Shown here: positions 1 to 7,214 of the stretch, one piece after another
How the letters are laid out: each line of letters opens with the position of its first letter
Numbering within the stretch: position 1 is the first letter of the stretch
Virus record (IMG/VR): IMGVR_UViG_3300030110_001497
Location: 1-31,571 of that record
Length of the DNA: 31,571 bases
Strand: one strand, 5' to 3'
From: a virus
Translations under genes and position numbers: made by a program
Notes under the pieces: model-generated
The model's database searches: none
Told to the model about the DNA's origin: nothing
The model's input: only the letters and a program-made list of their open reading frames with translations

Positions 1-702
1 ACCTACATACTCAAGAACATCAGAATGTTTTGCTTTCTTCTTAGATAACAGCGTAGAAGCTTCTCTAAACTCTGCCATACGCTCTGCAGATAGCCCTAGA
101 GCTTCTTCTGCGGCTTGTATCACGTCATCTCCGAACTCTTTAACGTGTGGCATACGAAATGATGCAGTTCCGCCTTGCTTTAGAGCAAATGTAAGCGTGT
201 TGTTGCAAACAACTCGTATTGGAGTTAGTTTTATCGTCATGGATCTGCCTACGATGTGGGGTTGGTTTATTAATAAGTAACCTTTAATTTGATCATCTCC
301 TGCAAGATCAAAGTCATCAGCTATCTTAGCTAATCCCCATATTTCTCCACCGTCTTTAAGACTACCTGCAGTCTCCATAGACATATGTCCTGCCTCTGTA
401 AAACGCTTAAAGAACTTGAATACATCTTTATTCTGGATAGGAACATAGTCCTTACCACAATGTGATAATACTCTATTGTCTGTGTCGCGTACTATGTGGA
501 ATGTATTAGGTGCTTGTATAATACCAACATCCTCGTTCCACTCTGGTGCGTCTAGCGTATAACTTGGTCTTTTACTAACTGACCAGTCAAGCTGTGCTGC
601 AACCAGCATTTCCTCTGGCGTCAGATTGGGATTAACTTCGACACCTAATCCGTGCCAAGGTTTATCACCTGTCCAAGCCATCGTTTCTACTTGATGTGCC
701 AT
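1..702 (-). CDS. DUF932 phage/plasmid-like protein (partial, 3' end off window)
   Basis: This open frame has 234 codons and runs off the left edge without a stop, so the C-terminus is missing. The N-terminus reads MAHQVETMAWTGDKPWHGLG, the typical opening of the DUF932 family (phage/plasmid-like proteins of the TIGR03299 type). Later parts such as VVCNNTLTFAL also fit that family. The biochemical role of DUF932 is not settled; members are common in phages and plasmids near replication and recombination genes. The ATG at 702 is preceded by AAAGGAGAATAAGT, a strong ribosome binding site. The gene is the first of its own transcript from the promoter at 764-792, with a hairpin at the predicted 5' end. 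Family assignment is confident; function is unknown. Confidence 0.88.
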   Translation of the reverse strand, partial: MAHQVETMAWTGDKPWHGLGVEVNPNLTPEEMLVAAQLDWSVSKRPSYTLDAPEWNEDVGIIQAPNTFHIVRDTDNRVLSHCGKDYVPIQNKDVFKFFKRFTEAGHMSMETAGSLKDGGEIWGLAKIADDFDLAGDDQIKGYLLINQPHIVGRSMTIKLTPIRVVCNNTLTFALKQGGTASFRMPHVKEFGDDVIQAAEEALGLSAERMAEFREASTLLSKKKAKHSDVLEYVG

Positions 703-739
703 ACTTATTCTCCTTTCTTCTTTGTATGTCGTTAATCAC

Positions 740-757
740 GGTAGCCGTTTAGCTACC
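740..757 (-). promoter_or_regulatory. 5'-terminal mRNA stem-loop in DUF932 leader
   Basis: On the minus strand GGTAGC-TAAACG-GCTACC forms a perfect 6-bp stem with a 6-nt loop. It begins about 7 nt downstream of the predicted -10 box at 764-769, so the transcript should start at or just before the stem. No U-tract follows, which argues against a terminator; a 5'-end mRNA-stabilising structure is the simplest reading. This is inference from sequence only. Confidence 0.5.
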
Positions 758-763
758 CTATAA

Positions 764-792
764 ATAGTATATAAGAGTTTTACGAAAGTAAA
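764..792 (-). promoter_or_regulatory. Promoter P1, TTTACT-N17-TACTAT
   Basis: Read on the minus strand, TTTACT (792-787) lies 17 bp from TACTAT (769-764). The -35 part sits inside an 18-bp sequence repeated exactly at 1612-1629, and the same TTTACTTT core occurs upstream of two other left-going units. The -35 element overlaps the last codons of the preceding nuclease gene. It would drive the DUF932 gene. Confidence 0.6.
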
Positions 793-1169
793 GCAGTATT
801 TAGAGCATCCCAGTTATAAGGAATATTAAGAGTAAGCAGAGCTTTAGATTTATACCCACCTTCCATAAGTTCTTGAGCTCCTGTCAAACCGTCTATGTGG
901 TAGAGTTTAATCTCATCATTTTTACGAGCCATTACAAAGACTTGTCCGCCGTGTGACGCTCGTTTAGCTAACCAAGCAACTTGCATTGGTCGTAGAGTAA
1001 GTTTGTTGCCCGAGTGAATCTCTTTTAACTCCACCCAAAACTCTTTACCTTTGGCACAGCCGTTTACATCAGGAACTCCTGCTCCGGTCATACCTGTTTC
1101 AATACGCTGTAGATGAATGTCGGGTAAGTTCTTTCGCATCAACAGCCATAAATTCTTTTCTTTTGCCAT
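780..1169 (-). CDS. VRR-NUC-like PD-(D/E)xK nuclease
   Basis: This 129-aa protein carries a compact PD-(D/E)xK signature: GVPDVNG with Asp34, then EFWVELK with Glu47 and Lys49, followed by a conserved Gln63 in RPMQVAWL. That arrangement and the small size match the VRR-NUC / Holliday-junction-resolvase-like nucleases of phages, which cut DNA with metal ions and are placed in replication, recombination or repair. The exact substrate cannot be read from sequence. The start abuts the stop of the zinc-finger gene (TAA then ATG) and has no strong Shine-Dalgarno sequence, so translation is probably coupled. Its 3' end contains the -35 element of promoter P1. Confidence 0.78.
   Translation of the reverse strand: MAKEKNLWLLMRKNLPDIHLQRIETGMTGAGVPDVNGCAKGKEFWVELKEIHSGNKLTLRPMQVAWLAKRASHGGQVFVMARKNDEIKLYHIDGLTGAQELMEGGYKSKALLTLNIPYNWDALNTALLS
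783..800. repeat. 18-bp direct repeat, copy 1
   Basis: The sequence cgaaagtaaagcagtatt is identical to the copy at 1612-1629. In this copy it lies in the last codons of the nuclease gene; in the other it starts in a stop codon and runs into an intergenic gap. Each supplies the -35 region of a predicted left-going promoter, so the pair is probably a duplicated promoter element. Confidence 0.8.
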
Positions 1170-1586
1170 TTAATCAATAGGTATCGGATACTCTCTAGTT
1201 ATTCCGTGTTTTTCTCTGTAGTTTGTTCTTTTCTTTTGTTCATAAAGAAAATTTTGTATATGTTCTGGAGTATTCCTATTTAAACTCTTAATCGCTATTT
1301 TTACAACGTCTGGATCTTCATAACTTGTATAGTGATAATCTCTCTCAAAAATACCAGTGTCTTCTATCTGTTGTAAAACTCGAGCAGGTATGCTTTTAGT
1401 TTCTAATGATCCTGAGTAGTATCTTTGCTCATAACTGACGGGATCGTTATGACAATTACCAGTGCCGAAATCCATTTTATGTTGATCATGGTTCCATTCT
1501 TTACCACACTCGTCACTACAGAACTTTCTTCTTTGTCCTTCGCAAGGATCGCCACATTGTTTGCATGTATACTCTTTTTTAGCCAT
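1170..1586 (-). CDS. Zinc-finger protein of unknown function
   Basis: This 138-aa protein begins with a treble-clef or zinc-ribbon-like metal site: Cys8-x2-Cys11, then FCSDEC with Cys23-x3-Cys27. Cys15 is an extra cysteine. The FCSDEC/W pattern is common in small phage zinc proteins, often near HNH or other nucleases, and the next gene is indeed a nuclease. The remaining 100 residues are polar and match nothing I recognise. The predicted -10 element of promoter P2 ends only 6 nt before the ATG and there is no Shine-Dalgarno sequence, so the mRNA may be leaderless. Function is unknown. Confidence 0.6.
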   Translation of the reverse strand: MAKKEYTCKQCGDPCEGQRRKFCSDECGKEWNHDQHKMDFGTGNCHNDPVSYEQRYYSGSLETKSIPARVLQQIEDTGIFERDYHYTSYEDPDVVKIAIKSLNRNTPEHIQNFLYEQKKRTNYREKHGITREYPIPID

Positions 1587-1592
1587 ATAATA

Positions 1593-1621
1593 AATATATA
1601 ACTTAAAAAAGCGAAAGTAAA
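1593..1621 (-). promoter_or_regulatory. Promoter P2, TTTACT-N17-TATATT
   Basis: On the minus strand TTTACT (1621-1616) is followed after 17 bp by TATATT (1598-1593). The -35 region lies in the second copy of the 18-bp repeat also found in P1. Expected transcription start is at about 1586, the A of the next gene's ATG. Confidence 0.6.
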
Positions 1622-1629
1622 GCAGTATT
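1612..1629. repeat. 18-bp direct repeat, copy 2
   Basis: Exact copy of 783-800 (cgaaagtaaagcagtatt). It overlaps the stop codon of the HTH gene and carries the -35 part of promoter P2. Confidence 0.8.
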
Positions 1630-1975
1630 AAGAACCTATGCGTTTTACCCCAGTATGCGGAGCAACCGAGTGATTATCTAAAGCAATCTTTATGTTTATA
1701 CCTCTTAACCAATGCTTATATTCTACTTCTGCTTCTTCTACAGTTGTGTGTAACTCTTTGATTTGTAACCATTTATTACGAGCAACGTTCACTCCTGAAT
1801 AATAATCTCCATCTCCTAACTTACATCGAGTTACTATCTGCCACATTCTTTGTTTTGTGACATTATACTGTTCTCCTAACTGTTGTAGAGTAGAGTTACC
1901 TTCTTCCCATTTTTCATAAATCTTTTTATATCTAATTGCATTTTCTAATGCTTTATCTTGGGATATACCTTTCAT
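1628..1975 (-). CDS. Small HTH protein, sigma70-region-4-like
   Basis: The protein has 115 aa. Residues about 29-50 read TLQQLGEQYNVTKQRMWQIV, which closely resembles the helix-turn-helix of sigma70 region 4.2 and related regulators (pattern TLxxLGxxxxVTxxRxxQI). It is therefore likely to bind DNA, but it is too short for a full sigma factor and lacks region 2. It starts with a good RBS (AAAGGAGATTGAAAG) and overlaps the stop of the polymerase gene by 4 nt (ATGA), so it is translated with the replication operon. A role as phage transcription regulator is plausible but unproven. Confidence 0.6.
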   Translation of the reverse strand: MKGISQDKALENAIRYKKIYEKWEEGNSTLQQLGEQYNVTKQRMWQIVTRCKLGDGDYYSGVNVARNKWLQIKELHTTVEEAEVEYKHWLRGINIKIALDNHSVAPHTGVKRIGS

Positions 1976-3837
1976 CTTTCAATCTCCTTTGTCTCTCCCC
2001 ACGATGGTCCAAGTTCTGTATCAACCAGTAAAGGTACAGCAAGCTCTACGCAATGCTCCATTATCTCTACTATCTTCTTAGATTGTGGATCATCTTCTAC
2101 AGATATATCCACTTCATCGTGTACTTGTAAATGAGGAACTATGCCCTCGTCCCATAGTCCGAGCATGGCTAACTTAGTCATGTCGGCGGCAGATCCTTGT
2201 ATCAATCTGTTGAGTGCTTTGTATGTATACGACCTTTTTAAACTGTCTCCATACCTTTCTTTAGCTTCTTCTAGTGGTAGAGGAATCGTTCTTTTATTTC
2301 GATCCTCCCATAAATTAAACCTACAGTGCCTTCCTGCGAATGTTTTTATATACCCTCTGTCTATGGCTACCCTAGCACATTGATCCTGTAGAGCGCGTAT
2401 AAAAGGAACTTTATTGTGGTATCTCTGGAATAGGGCTTCAGCTTCCGTATCGTTTAATCCTAGCTCCTTAATTAGCTTTTCCTTACCCATCCCATAGCTA
2501 AGTCCTAAATTAATTATCTTAGCTTGTTTACGCGGTATATTAGCCATATCCGCTACTATCTGATGGAAGTCTGCGTTCTGTTCTGTATACTCTTTAACTG
2601 CGTCTTTAGCTCCAGATAACTTCATCTGACTAGCATAATGTACAGTAAGTCGTGGTTCTTGTTGAGAGTAATCAAACACTCCCCACTGACAACCTTCTTC
2701 TGGTATAAATAAAGATCGAATTAAATTACCTATCTCTGGATCACGGGCAGGAACTTGTTGTAAGTTTGGATTGCTATAACTGAACCGACCACTGACCGTG
2801 CCGCCACGATCGTTACGCATAGGATGTGCTTCTGCGTGTATTCTACCATTAAAACAATGTTCTTTAATCATCTTATCGATGAACGTAGTCCTAGCTTTGT
2901 TGAGCTTTCTAGCCCTTACGATAAGTTGGGGGAGTTCATGTTCATGTCCTTCTAACCAGTTCTTTTGAAAACTAGCCATACCTGTTTTTTCAGTTGTAGG
3001 ATACCATAAGTTATTCTTGTCAAAAATATTCTGTAGAGAGGCATTCGCCCATAGATTCACGTCACTACCATACTTACGCTTTATTTCTACCTGTATCTTC
3101 TGTTCCTCTACTGATAGTCTTTTACTGACCGAGTCTGCTTTATCTTCATCTACTCTAACTCCTCGCCAACGCATCTCTAAAAGTAAAGGGATTAATCGTT
3201 GTTCTGTCTGTAAAATAGAATTCAGGTTATTTTCTTCTATTTCTATTTTTAGTTTGTTCCAGAGTTTAAGAGTAAGGACTGCATCTTGCTCACCATATGG
3301 TCCAACATACTTCGAGGGAAGTTTATACATCTCTGACTTAGGATTAATACCAAAGGCGAGTGATGCATCTTGTAACAAAGACTCATCTTTCTTCTCGTCA
3401 CAATATGTCTCGCCTAGATTGTCTAAAGAATATGAAAAACGATTCTCATTAAGTAGAGGAGCGGCGATGATTGTGTCAAGAATATTACCTTTTACCTCGA
3501 CTCCTTCCCTTCTCAACCAACCAACATCGTAGAGTGCGTTATGAAATATAACATCTCGTGTAGTAGAGGATAGAGTATTCCTTAACCAACGTAAAACAAC
3601 ATCTTCGTCCAGATTGCCTCCCCCCTCATGACGTATAGGAAAGTAACCACTCCAATCTTTAGTAGCGATACCAATACCCACAACGTGTCCTCTACCTGTC
3701 GCCCATCCGGGACCACAAGTCATTAAGTGAGGATCATAAGTTTCTAAGTCTACTGCAATAGTCTCTCGCTCAGAAAACTGAGGAAAGACATCAGGAATAG
3801 ACCAACTGCTCTCTGGAGCAAAAATTGGCTGTTGCAT
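1972..3837 (-). CDS. polA: Family A DNA polymerase with 3'-5' exonuclease
   Basis: This is the replicative phage DNA polymerase (621 aa). The N-terminal DEDDy exonuclease has Exo I VDLET (Asp30, Glu32), Exo II FHNALYD (Asp104) and Exo III YGEQD (Tyr181, Asp185). The polymerase domain has motif A FDYSQQEPR (catalytic Asp389), motif B RKQAKIINLGLSYGMG (436-451) and motif C QVHDE (Asp574). There is no 5' nuclease domain. The residue equivalent to E. coli Pol I Phe762 is Leu444; Leu at this site is known from many environmental viral PolA proteins and affects nucleotide selection and speed. The start overlaps the upstream stop as TAATG. It is expressed with the nucleotide-modification genes upstream. 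Confidence 0.97.
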   Translation of the reverse strand: MQQPIFAPESSWSIPDVFPQFSERETIAVDLETYDPHLMTCGPGWATGRGHVVGIGIATKDWSGYFPIRHEGGGNLDEDVVLRWLRNTLSSTTRDVIFHNALYDVGWLRREGVEVKGNILDTIIAAPLLNENRFSYSLDNLGETYCDEKKDESLLQDASLAFGINPKSEMYKLPSKYVGPYGEQDAVLTLKLWNKLKIEIEENNLNSILQTEQRLIPLLLEMRWRGVRVDEDKADSVSKRLSVEEQKIQVEIKRKYGSDVNLWANASLQNIFDKNNLWYPTTEKTGMASFQKNWLEGHEHELPQLIVRARKLNKARTTFIDKMIKEHCFNGRIHAEAHPMRNDRGGTVSGRFSYSNPNLQQVPARDPEIGNLIRSLFIPEEGCQWGVFDYSQQEPRLTVHYASQMKLSGAKDAVKEYTEQNADFHQIVADMANIPRKQAKIINLGLSYGMGKEKLIKELGLNDTEAEALFQRYHNKVPFIRALQDQCARVAIDRGYIKTFAGRHCRFNLWEDRNKRTIPLPLEEAKERYGDSLKRSYTYKALNRLIQGSAADMTKLAMLGLWDEGIVPHLQVHDEVDISVEDDPQSKKIVEIMEHCVELAVPLLVDTELGPSWGETKEIER

Positions 3838-4142
3838 TATTTTTTCTTTTTAGGTCTGCCTGCTTTCTTTTTCTTTTTGGTTGTTTTCTTCGGAGCTTTA
3901 CCACCTATCCATGCTTCATTAATGTTAGGAGTAGCTTTGTTATCTTTTACATAACGACCTTTTTTAGTTCTAGCTCTCTTAGGTTTAGTCTTCTCAACGC
4001 TCATTTCAATAGGTTCGAATCCTTTTTTAGGTTCAAACTTATCTAATTCAACTTGAGCTTCTTTCATAGCCTCGTCTAAAACTTTCTCATCTTTAGCTGA
4101 TGAGCTACCAAATATACTTTTTAACGCTGTCCAAAATCCCAT
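3837..4142 (-). CDS. Lys-rich small protein with AT-hook-like tail
   Basis: About 101 aa from the ATG at 4142 (MGFWTALKSIFG). I chose this start because GAAGGAGAATAAG precedes it and the upstream stop is 1 nt away; an in-frame ATG at 4184 would extend 14 residues into the upstream gene. The first 15 residues could form an amphipathic helix, the middle is acidic to neutral, and the last 40 residues are highly basic, ending in AGRPKKKK, which resembles an AT-hook core (GRP flanked by Lys). DNA or membrane binding is possible. Function is unknown. Confidence 0.55.
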   Translation of the reverse strand: MGFWTALKSIFGSSSAKDEKVLDEAMKEAQVELDKFEPKKGFEPIEMSVEKTKPKRARTKKGRYVKDNKATPNINEAWIGGKAPKKTTKKKKKAGRPKKKK

Positions 4143-4143
4143 C

Positions 4144-4458
4144 TTATTCTCCTTCTTCTGTAGTTTGAGGTTTATCCTCGCCATATACTAATTCGTTTTC
4201 TACTAGGATTAAATACCTTCGTAAATCCCGAATATCGTCCAAAAGACCTTCGTCTCCTGTATACACATCTCCCGCCTTGAAAACATCCCAACCATGTTTC
4301 TCTGATTGATTTTCAATACGGTCGAATTTTCTCGCTAACATCATAAACGCACCTACACCTCCGCGCCGTTTCCACGAATCGCCATAAGATTCCTCAGCAC
4401 TTCTTAAAGTGTTTACGTCCTCTTGAGCAATATTTTTCATATTTTCCCACTTAGTCAT
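4144..4458 (-). CDS. Small conserved phage protein, possible nucleotide-modification-associated
   Basis: About 104 aa from the ATG at 4458, chosen because AAAGGAGAAAGTAG precedes it and because ATGACTAA couples it to the end of the thymidylate-synthase-like gene; an upstream in-frame ATG lies at 4482. It is all-helical in appearance, with two conserved-looking blocks: ESYGDSWKRRGGVGAFMMLA with ARKFDRIEN, and DDIRDLRRYLILVENEL. The pattern resembles DUF1599-type proteins ('nucleotide modification associated domain 1'), but I cannot confirm the match. Its position beside a TS homologue and a 5-hmdU-kinase-like gene supports a link to nucleotide metabolism. Function is inferred only. Confidence 0.5.
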   Translation of the reverse strand: MTKWENMKNIAQEDVNTLRSAEESYGDSWKRRGGVGAFMMLARKFDRIENQSEKHGWDVFKAGDVYTGDEGLLDDIRDLRRYLILVENELVYGEDKPQTTEEGE

Positions 4459-5485
4459 CTCTACTTTCTCCTTTATTTTCAAAATTTTCTTTTCGTTTCA
4501 ATAGCCATTCTTTACAAGCAACTCTCCAATCGGTAGCTACAATATACTCAACTTCAGCCAGTGCCTTATCGTAATCTTTTTGTTTATGAGCCCAATACGC
4601 ACACATCATAGGGTGACCAATACTCTTAAATGCAAAGTTATTCCACCCTTCAGAAACAGTTATGTTCCTGTTCTCAAAATCCATAAACTCATTTAACTCA
4701 GAATTAAAAGTATCTATGTCTGTAGTTATTAATGGAAAATATATATCTTCACTATCGTACATAGTTCTTTTAGTCTGCGGATAAAATGGATCTATAGTTA
4801 GATGTTTTAATCTATCCCAAAGTTCGTTCTGATAGACGTGAAAGCTATCACTTATTTGTCTATAATGTCCTATGTCTACTCCTATAGCTGATGCCATATA
4901 TTCCTGTAACATAGACATATGAACTGCGTTAGCCCCATAAGCTCCCCAAACCATGTCGTTAGATCGACAACACACAGTCATGTGTAATAAACCTTCTCTT
5001 ATCTTGAAATATATGTGAGTGTTACAAGGAACATCTTTACCTTTACGATCTAGGTCTCCTATAGCGTCCCACATCTGTAATACTGCTCGTCTATCGTCTG
5101 GGTTTCTTTTTAACATACGGATTATATCTTCTAGTTGGTCAAACAAGAAATAACTTCTCCATCTCCAACCATACGCTCCCCACAATGTTTCACCATCATC
5201 TGAAAAGTTCTCCATTGTCTTAACAAAATACTTAACTGTTTTTAAATCATTAGCTCCATTTAACATCCACAGTCCTTCTATAAAATGAAAAAACGGATTA
5301 CAGTCTCTCTCAGGTATCAAACATACTCTTTCCCAAGGTTTTTCGAATACGGTTGTTACAGGGCACAGGGCTTCGTAAGTTGTTCCGTTACGACTCTCTT
5401 GTGTTCTGTAATTAGTATGTCCTTTAAATAAATCAATGCCTTTAAGTAGAGCATCGTTTACGTTTCTTGCAGGTATTACATTCAT
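4451..5485 (-). CDS. Thymidylate-synthase-fold enzyme, candidate dUMP (hydroxy)methylase
   Basis: This 344-aa protein aligns by eye with thymidylate synthase: Glu70 in FHFIEGLWML (TS Glu58), paired Arg132-Arg133, catalytic Cys154 in VPCNTH, CCRSND (Arg174, Ser175, Asp177), GAYGAN with Asn186 (TS Asn177, which selects uracil over cytosine), and FHVY (His216, Tyr218; TS His207, Tyr209). It differs where TS is usually strict: the His after the catalytic Cys is Asn155, the Gln before RS is Cys173, GLPFN is replaced by a one-residue-longer GAYGAN, and the typical C-terminal closing segment is absent. It could be a plain TS or a dUMP hydroxymethylase; the 5-hmdU-linked gene just upstream favours the latter. 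The start overlaps that gene's stop (TAATG) after GAGGAAATA. Confidence 0.82.
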   Translation of the reverse strand: MNVIPARNVNDALLKGIDLFKGHTNYRTQESRNGTTYEALCPVTTVFEKPWERVCLIPERDCNPFFHFIEGLWMLNGANDLKTVKYFVKTMENFSDDGETLWGAYGWRWRSYFLFDQLEDIIRMLKRNPDDRRAVLQMWDAIGDLDRKGKDVPCNTHIYFKIREGLLHMTVCCRSNDMVWGAYGANAVHMSMLQEYMASAIGVDIGHYRQISDSFHVYQNELWDRLKHLTIDPFYPQTKRTMYDSEDIYFPLITTDIDTFNSELNEFMDFENRNITVSEGWNNFAFKSIGHPMMCAYWAHKQKDYDKALAEVEYIVATDWRVACKEWLLKRKENFENKGESRDD

Positions 5486-6369
5486 TATATTTCCTCTATT
5501 AATGGTAGTTCTGGATCATGTTTATAGATAGATCGAGTCCTTCCCTCTCCCTTAACTATCCTAGAATATTTATCAAACTCACAAAGACCGCCTTCTATTT
5601 CTCTCATTTCATAGACGCGATGTGAATCTTTAAACCATAAATCACGACTATCCACTGCTTGATATAAATCATTCATTTCTTTATTCCAGTCATGGCTTCT
5701 TTTACAAAAACCTAAATCACGACCAGTAAGTCTGTTGAGTCCTCTCATGGCTCCGGGACCAGCATTAGCCCAAGTCAATATATCATCTGCTTTGTCTAAT
5801 AATGAAGTCCATCGTAAATCTGTTACTACTTCATATGCCATGAATGGACCCATGTATGGATACTTTAAAATAATATCCCACGCTTTTTCTAAAGAACATT
5901 CCTTTTTAATTTCTTTTACGATATGTTTTCTATCTCTCCACATATGAGAGACACATTCAGCAACTCCTGTTACCTTGTTCATACGATTAGGAGTTTTAAT
6001 AATATATGCTCCTGTTATCCACTTAGGTTGTTTAAAAACTTCTGCAATAGCTTTTTTCCTATCCCAGTTCTCAAGTAGATCATGTTCTAATAAAGTTCTA
6101 CCTGTCTCTATTAAATTAAACCAACGAAATATTACAGTAGCCATAAATACTTCATCTTGATCTTTTAATGGCTCTCTGATGTGTTTAACAAACCACCGAG
6201 TAGTTCTGTCATCTTCACGAAAAACTTGACAAAACTTAAACTCTTGAAGAATAGGATCATCAGTCCATGGCGGAGACTTTTTCAGAAATTCTTTATTTAT
6301 TCTAATCCTTTCTCGTTCTTCCTGCCAATAAATATAACGATCCAGTTCTTCTGGAAGAAATTGAGTCAC
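5485..6369 (-). CDS. 5-hmdU DNA kinase helical-domain (aGPT-PPlase clade 2) family protein
   Basis: About 294 aa from a GTG at 6369, preferred over the GTG at 6390 because AAGGAAAAAGTA precedes it and it shares a base with the upstream stop (TAGTG). Diagnostic blocks are WTDDPILQEFKF, VFREDDRTTRW, TGAYII, GPFMAYEVVTDLR (helix-hairpin-helix-like), TWANAGPGAMRGL and GLCEFDKYSRIVKGEGRTR. I recognise these as the family Pfam calls 5-hmdU DNA kinase helical domain (earlier alpha-glutamyl/putrescinyl thymine pyrophosphorylase clade 2), tied to thymine hypermodification in phages. I see no P-loop, so this may be a partner or DNA-recognition subunit rather than the kinase itself. It is directly coupled to the TS-like gene. 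Confidence 0.78.
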   Translation of the reverse strand: MTQFLPEELDRYIYWQEERERIRINKEFLKKSPPWTDDPILQEFKFCQVFREDDRTTRWFVKHIREPLKDQDEVFMATVIFRWFNLIETGRTLLEHDLLENWDRKKAIAEVFKQPKWITGAYIIKTPNRMNKVTGVAECVSHMWRDRKHIVKEIKKECSLEKAWDIILKYPYMGPFMAYEVVTDLRWTSLLDKADDILTWANAGPGAMRGLNRLTGRDLGFCKRSHDWNKEMNDLYQAVDSRDLWFKDSHRVYEMREIEGGLCEFDKYSRIVKGEGRTRSIYKHDPELPLIEEI

Positions 6370-7214
6370 TACTTTTTCCTTAGTATCCACGCACAGTTGT
6401 TAGCCACCTCAGGATAAAATACCGCAGAAGCCATTCTTAAAAACTGTCTACCATAACGTTTTTCCATTATCTCAAACTGTTCTAAAGTAAACCCTACTGG
6501 ATTCTTTTGTTCTCTTACCGCTTTTCGTAATTTAGGTATCTGTATAAACGTTCCTGTAACTGCTTCTATGTGGAAGTTTCTTTCTAGTTCTTCTTTAAGT
6601 TCTTGAAAGCCCCACTCATACACATGATCCTCTGGTAGCTTATCGTTAGAACCATCATGGTTAGGAGTTGATACATAACCTAGAGCATTAGGTCTCATTA
6701 CCCTTGCTACATCATCTAGCCATGCAGGGACAAAGTGTCTTCCCATATGTTCAATAACTTCTGTAGACCAAAAGAAATCTACGCTTTCGTCTTCTAGATC
6801 GAACACAGGATTAACAGTTAAATCTTGTATTCTTATCTCACCATTAAAGTTCTTAAACCATGCAGAATCTTTTAGTTCTCCTCCTGCATTAGACCAGAAA
6901 GGGTTTTCCATAAGACAAGCGGGATCGATATCGTAACCAAAATAAGACCTAACTACATCTGATTTTTTGATAACATACGCTTTATATATGTTCCTTAGAG
7001 CCCAACACTCTCCGCAACCAACTTCAAATCCGTCTATTGGTCTGCCTAACTTCTTAGCTTCTTCTATCATTAAAGACGCTATCTTATCGAAACGACTCAT
7101 ATGACCTAATTCATCTGGTCTCCAATTAGCAGTAACCCCTGCTGTAGCAAGATCCATTCTAGTATTCTTGCTGTCGTTTTCATTCACGGTTAATTTCCTT
7201 CTTATTGATGACAT
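6369..7214 (-). CDS. Class I SAM-dependent methyltransferase
   Basis: This 281-aa protein has the Rossmann-type methyltransferase motifs: motif I FEVGCGE (about 63-69) for SAM binding, acidic loop GYDIDPA (93-99), DESVDFFWSTEVIEHM (142-157) and RVMRPNALGYVSTPN (171-185). It resembles the Methyltransf_11/25 group, which act on small molecules, sugars, proteins or nucleotides. There is no DPPY/NPPY or PCQ motif, so it is unlikely to be a standard DNA base methylase. It sits directly upstream of the hypermodification-like gene, and a role in tailoring a modified nucleotide is possible but unproven. The start follows GAGGAGAAATT and overlaps the upstream stop by 13 nt. Confidence 0.82.
   Translation of the reverse strand: MSSIRRKLTVNENDSKNTRMDLATAGVTANWRPDELGHMSRFDKIASLMIEEAKKLGRPIDGFEVGCGECWALRNIYKAYVIKKSDVVRSYFGYDIDPACLMENPFWSNAGGELKDSAWFKNFNGEIRIQDLTVNPVFDLEDESVDFFWSTEVIEHMGRHFVPAWLDDVARVMRPNALGYVSTPNHDGSNDKLPEDHVYEWGFQELKEELERNFHIEAVTGTFIQIPKLRKAVREQKNPVGFTLEQFEIMEKRYGRQFLRMASAVFYPEVANNCAWILRKK

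Noticed and set aside
740-757. GGTAGC/GCTACC hairpin as an intrinsic terminator
   Set aside because: On the transcribed minus strand it is not followed by a U-tract, and it lies just downstream of a promoter.
2141-3532. Plus-strand open frames antisense to the polymerase gene (2141-2383, 3017-3532)
   Set aside because: No ribosome binding sites, Ser/Leu/Phe-rich translations typical of the complement of a coding gene, and the minus strand here has full polymerase motifs.
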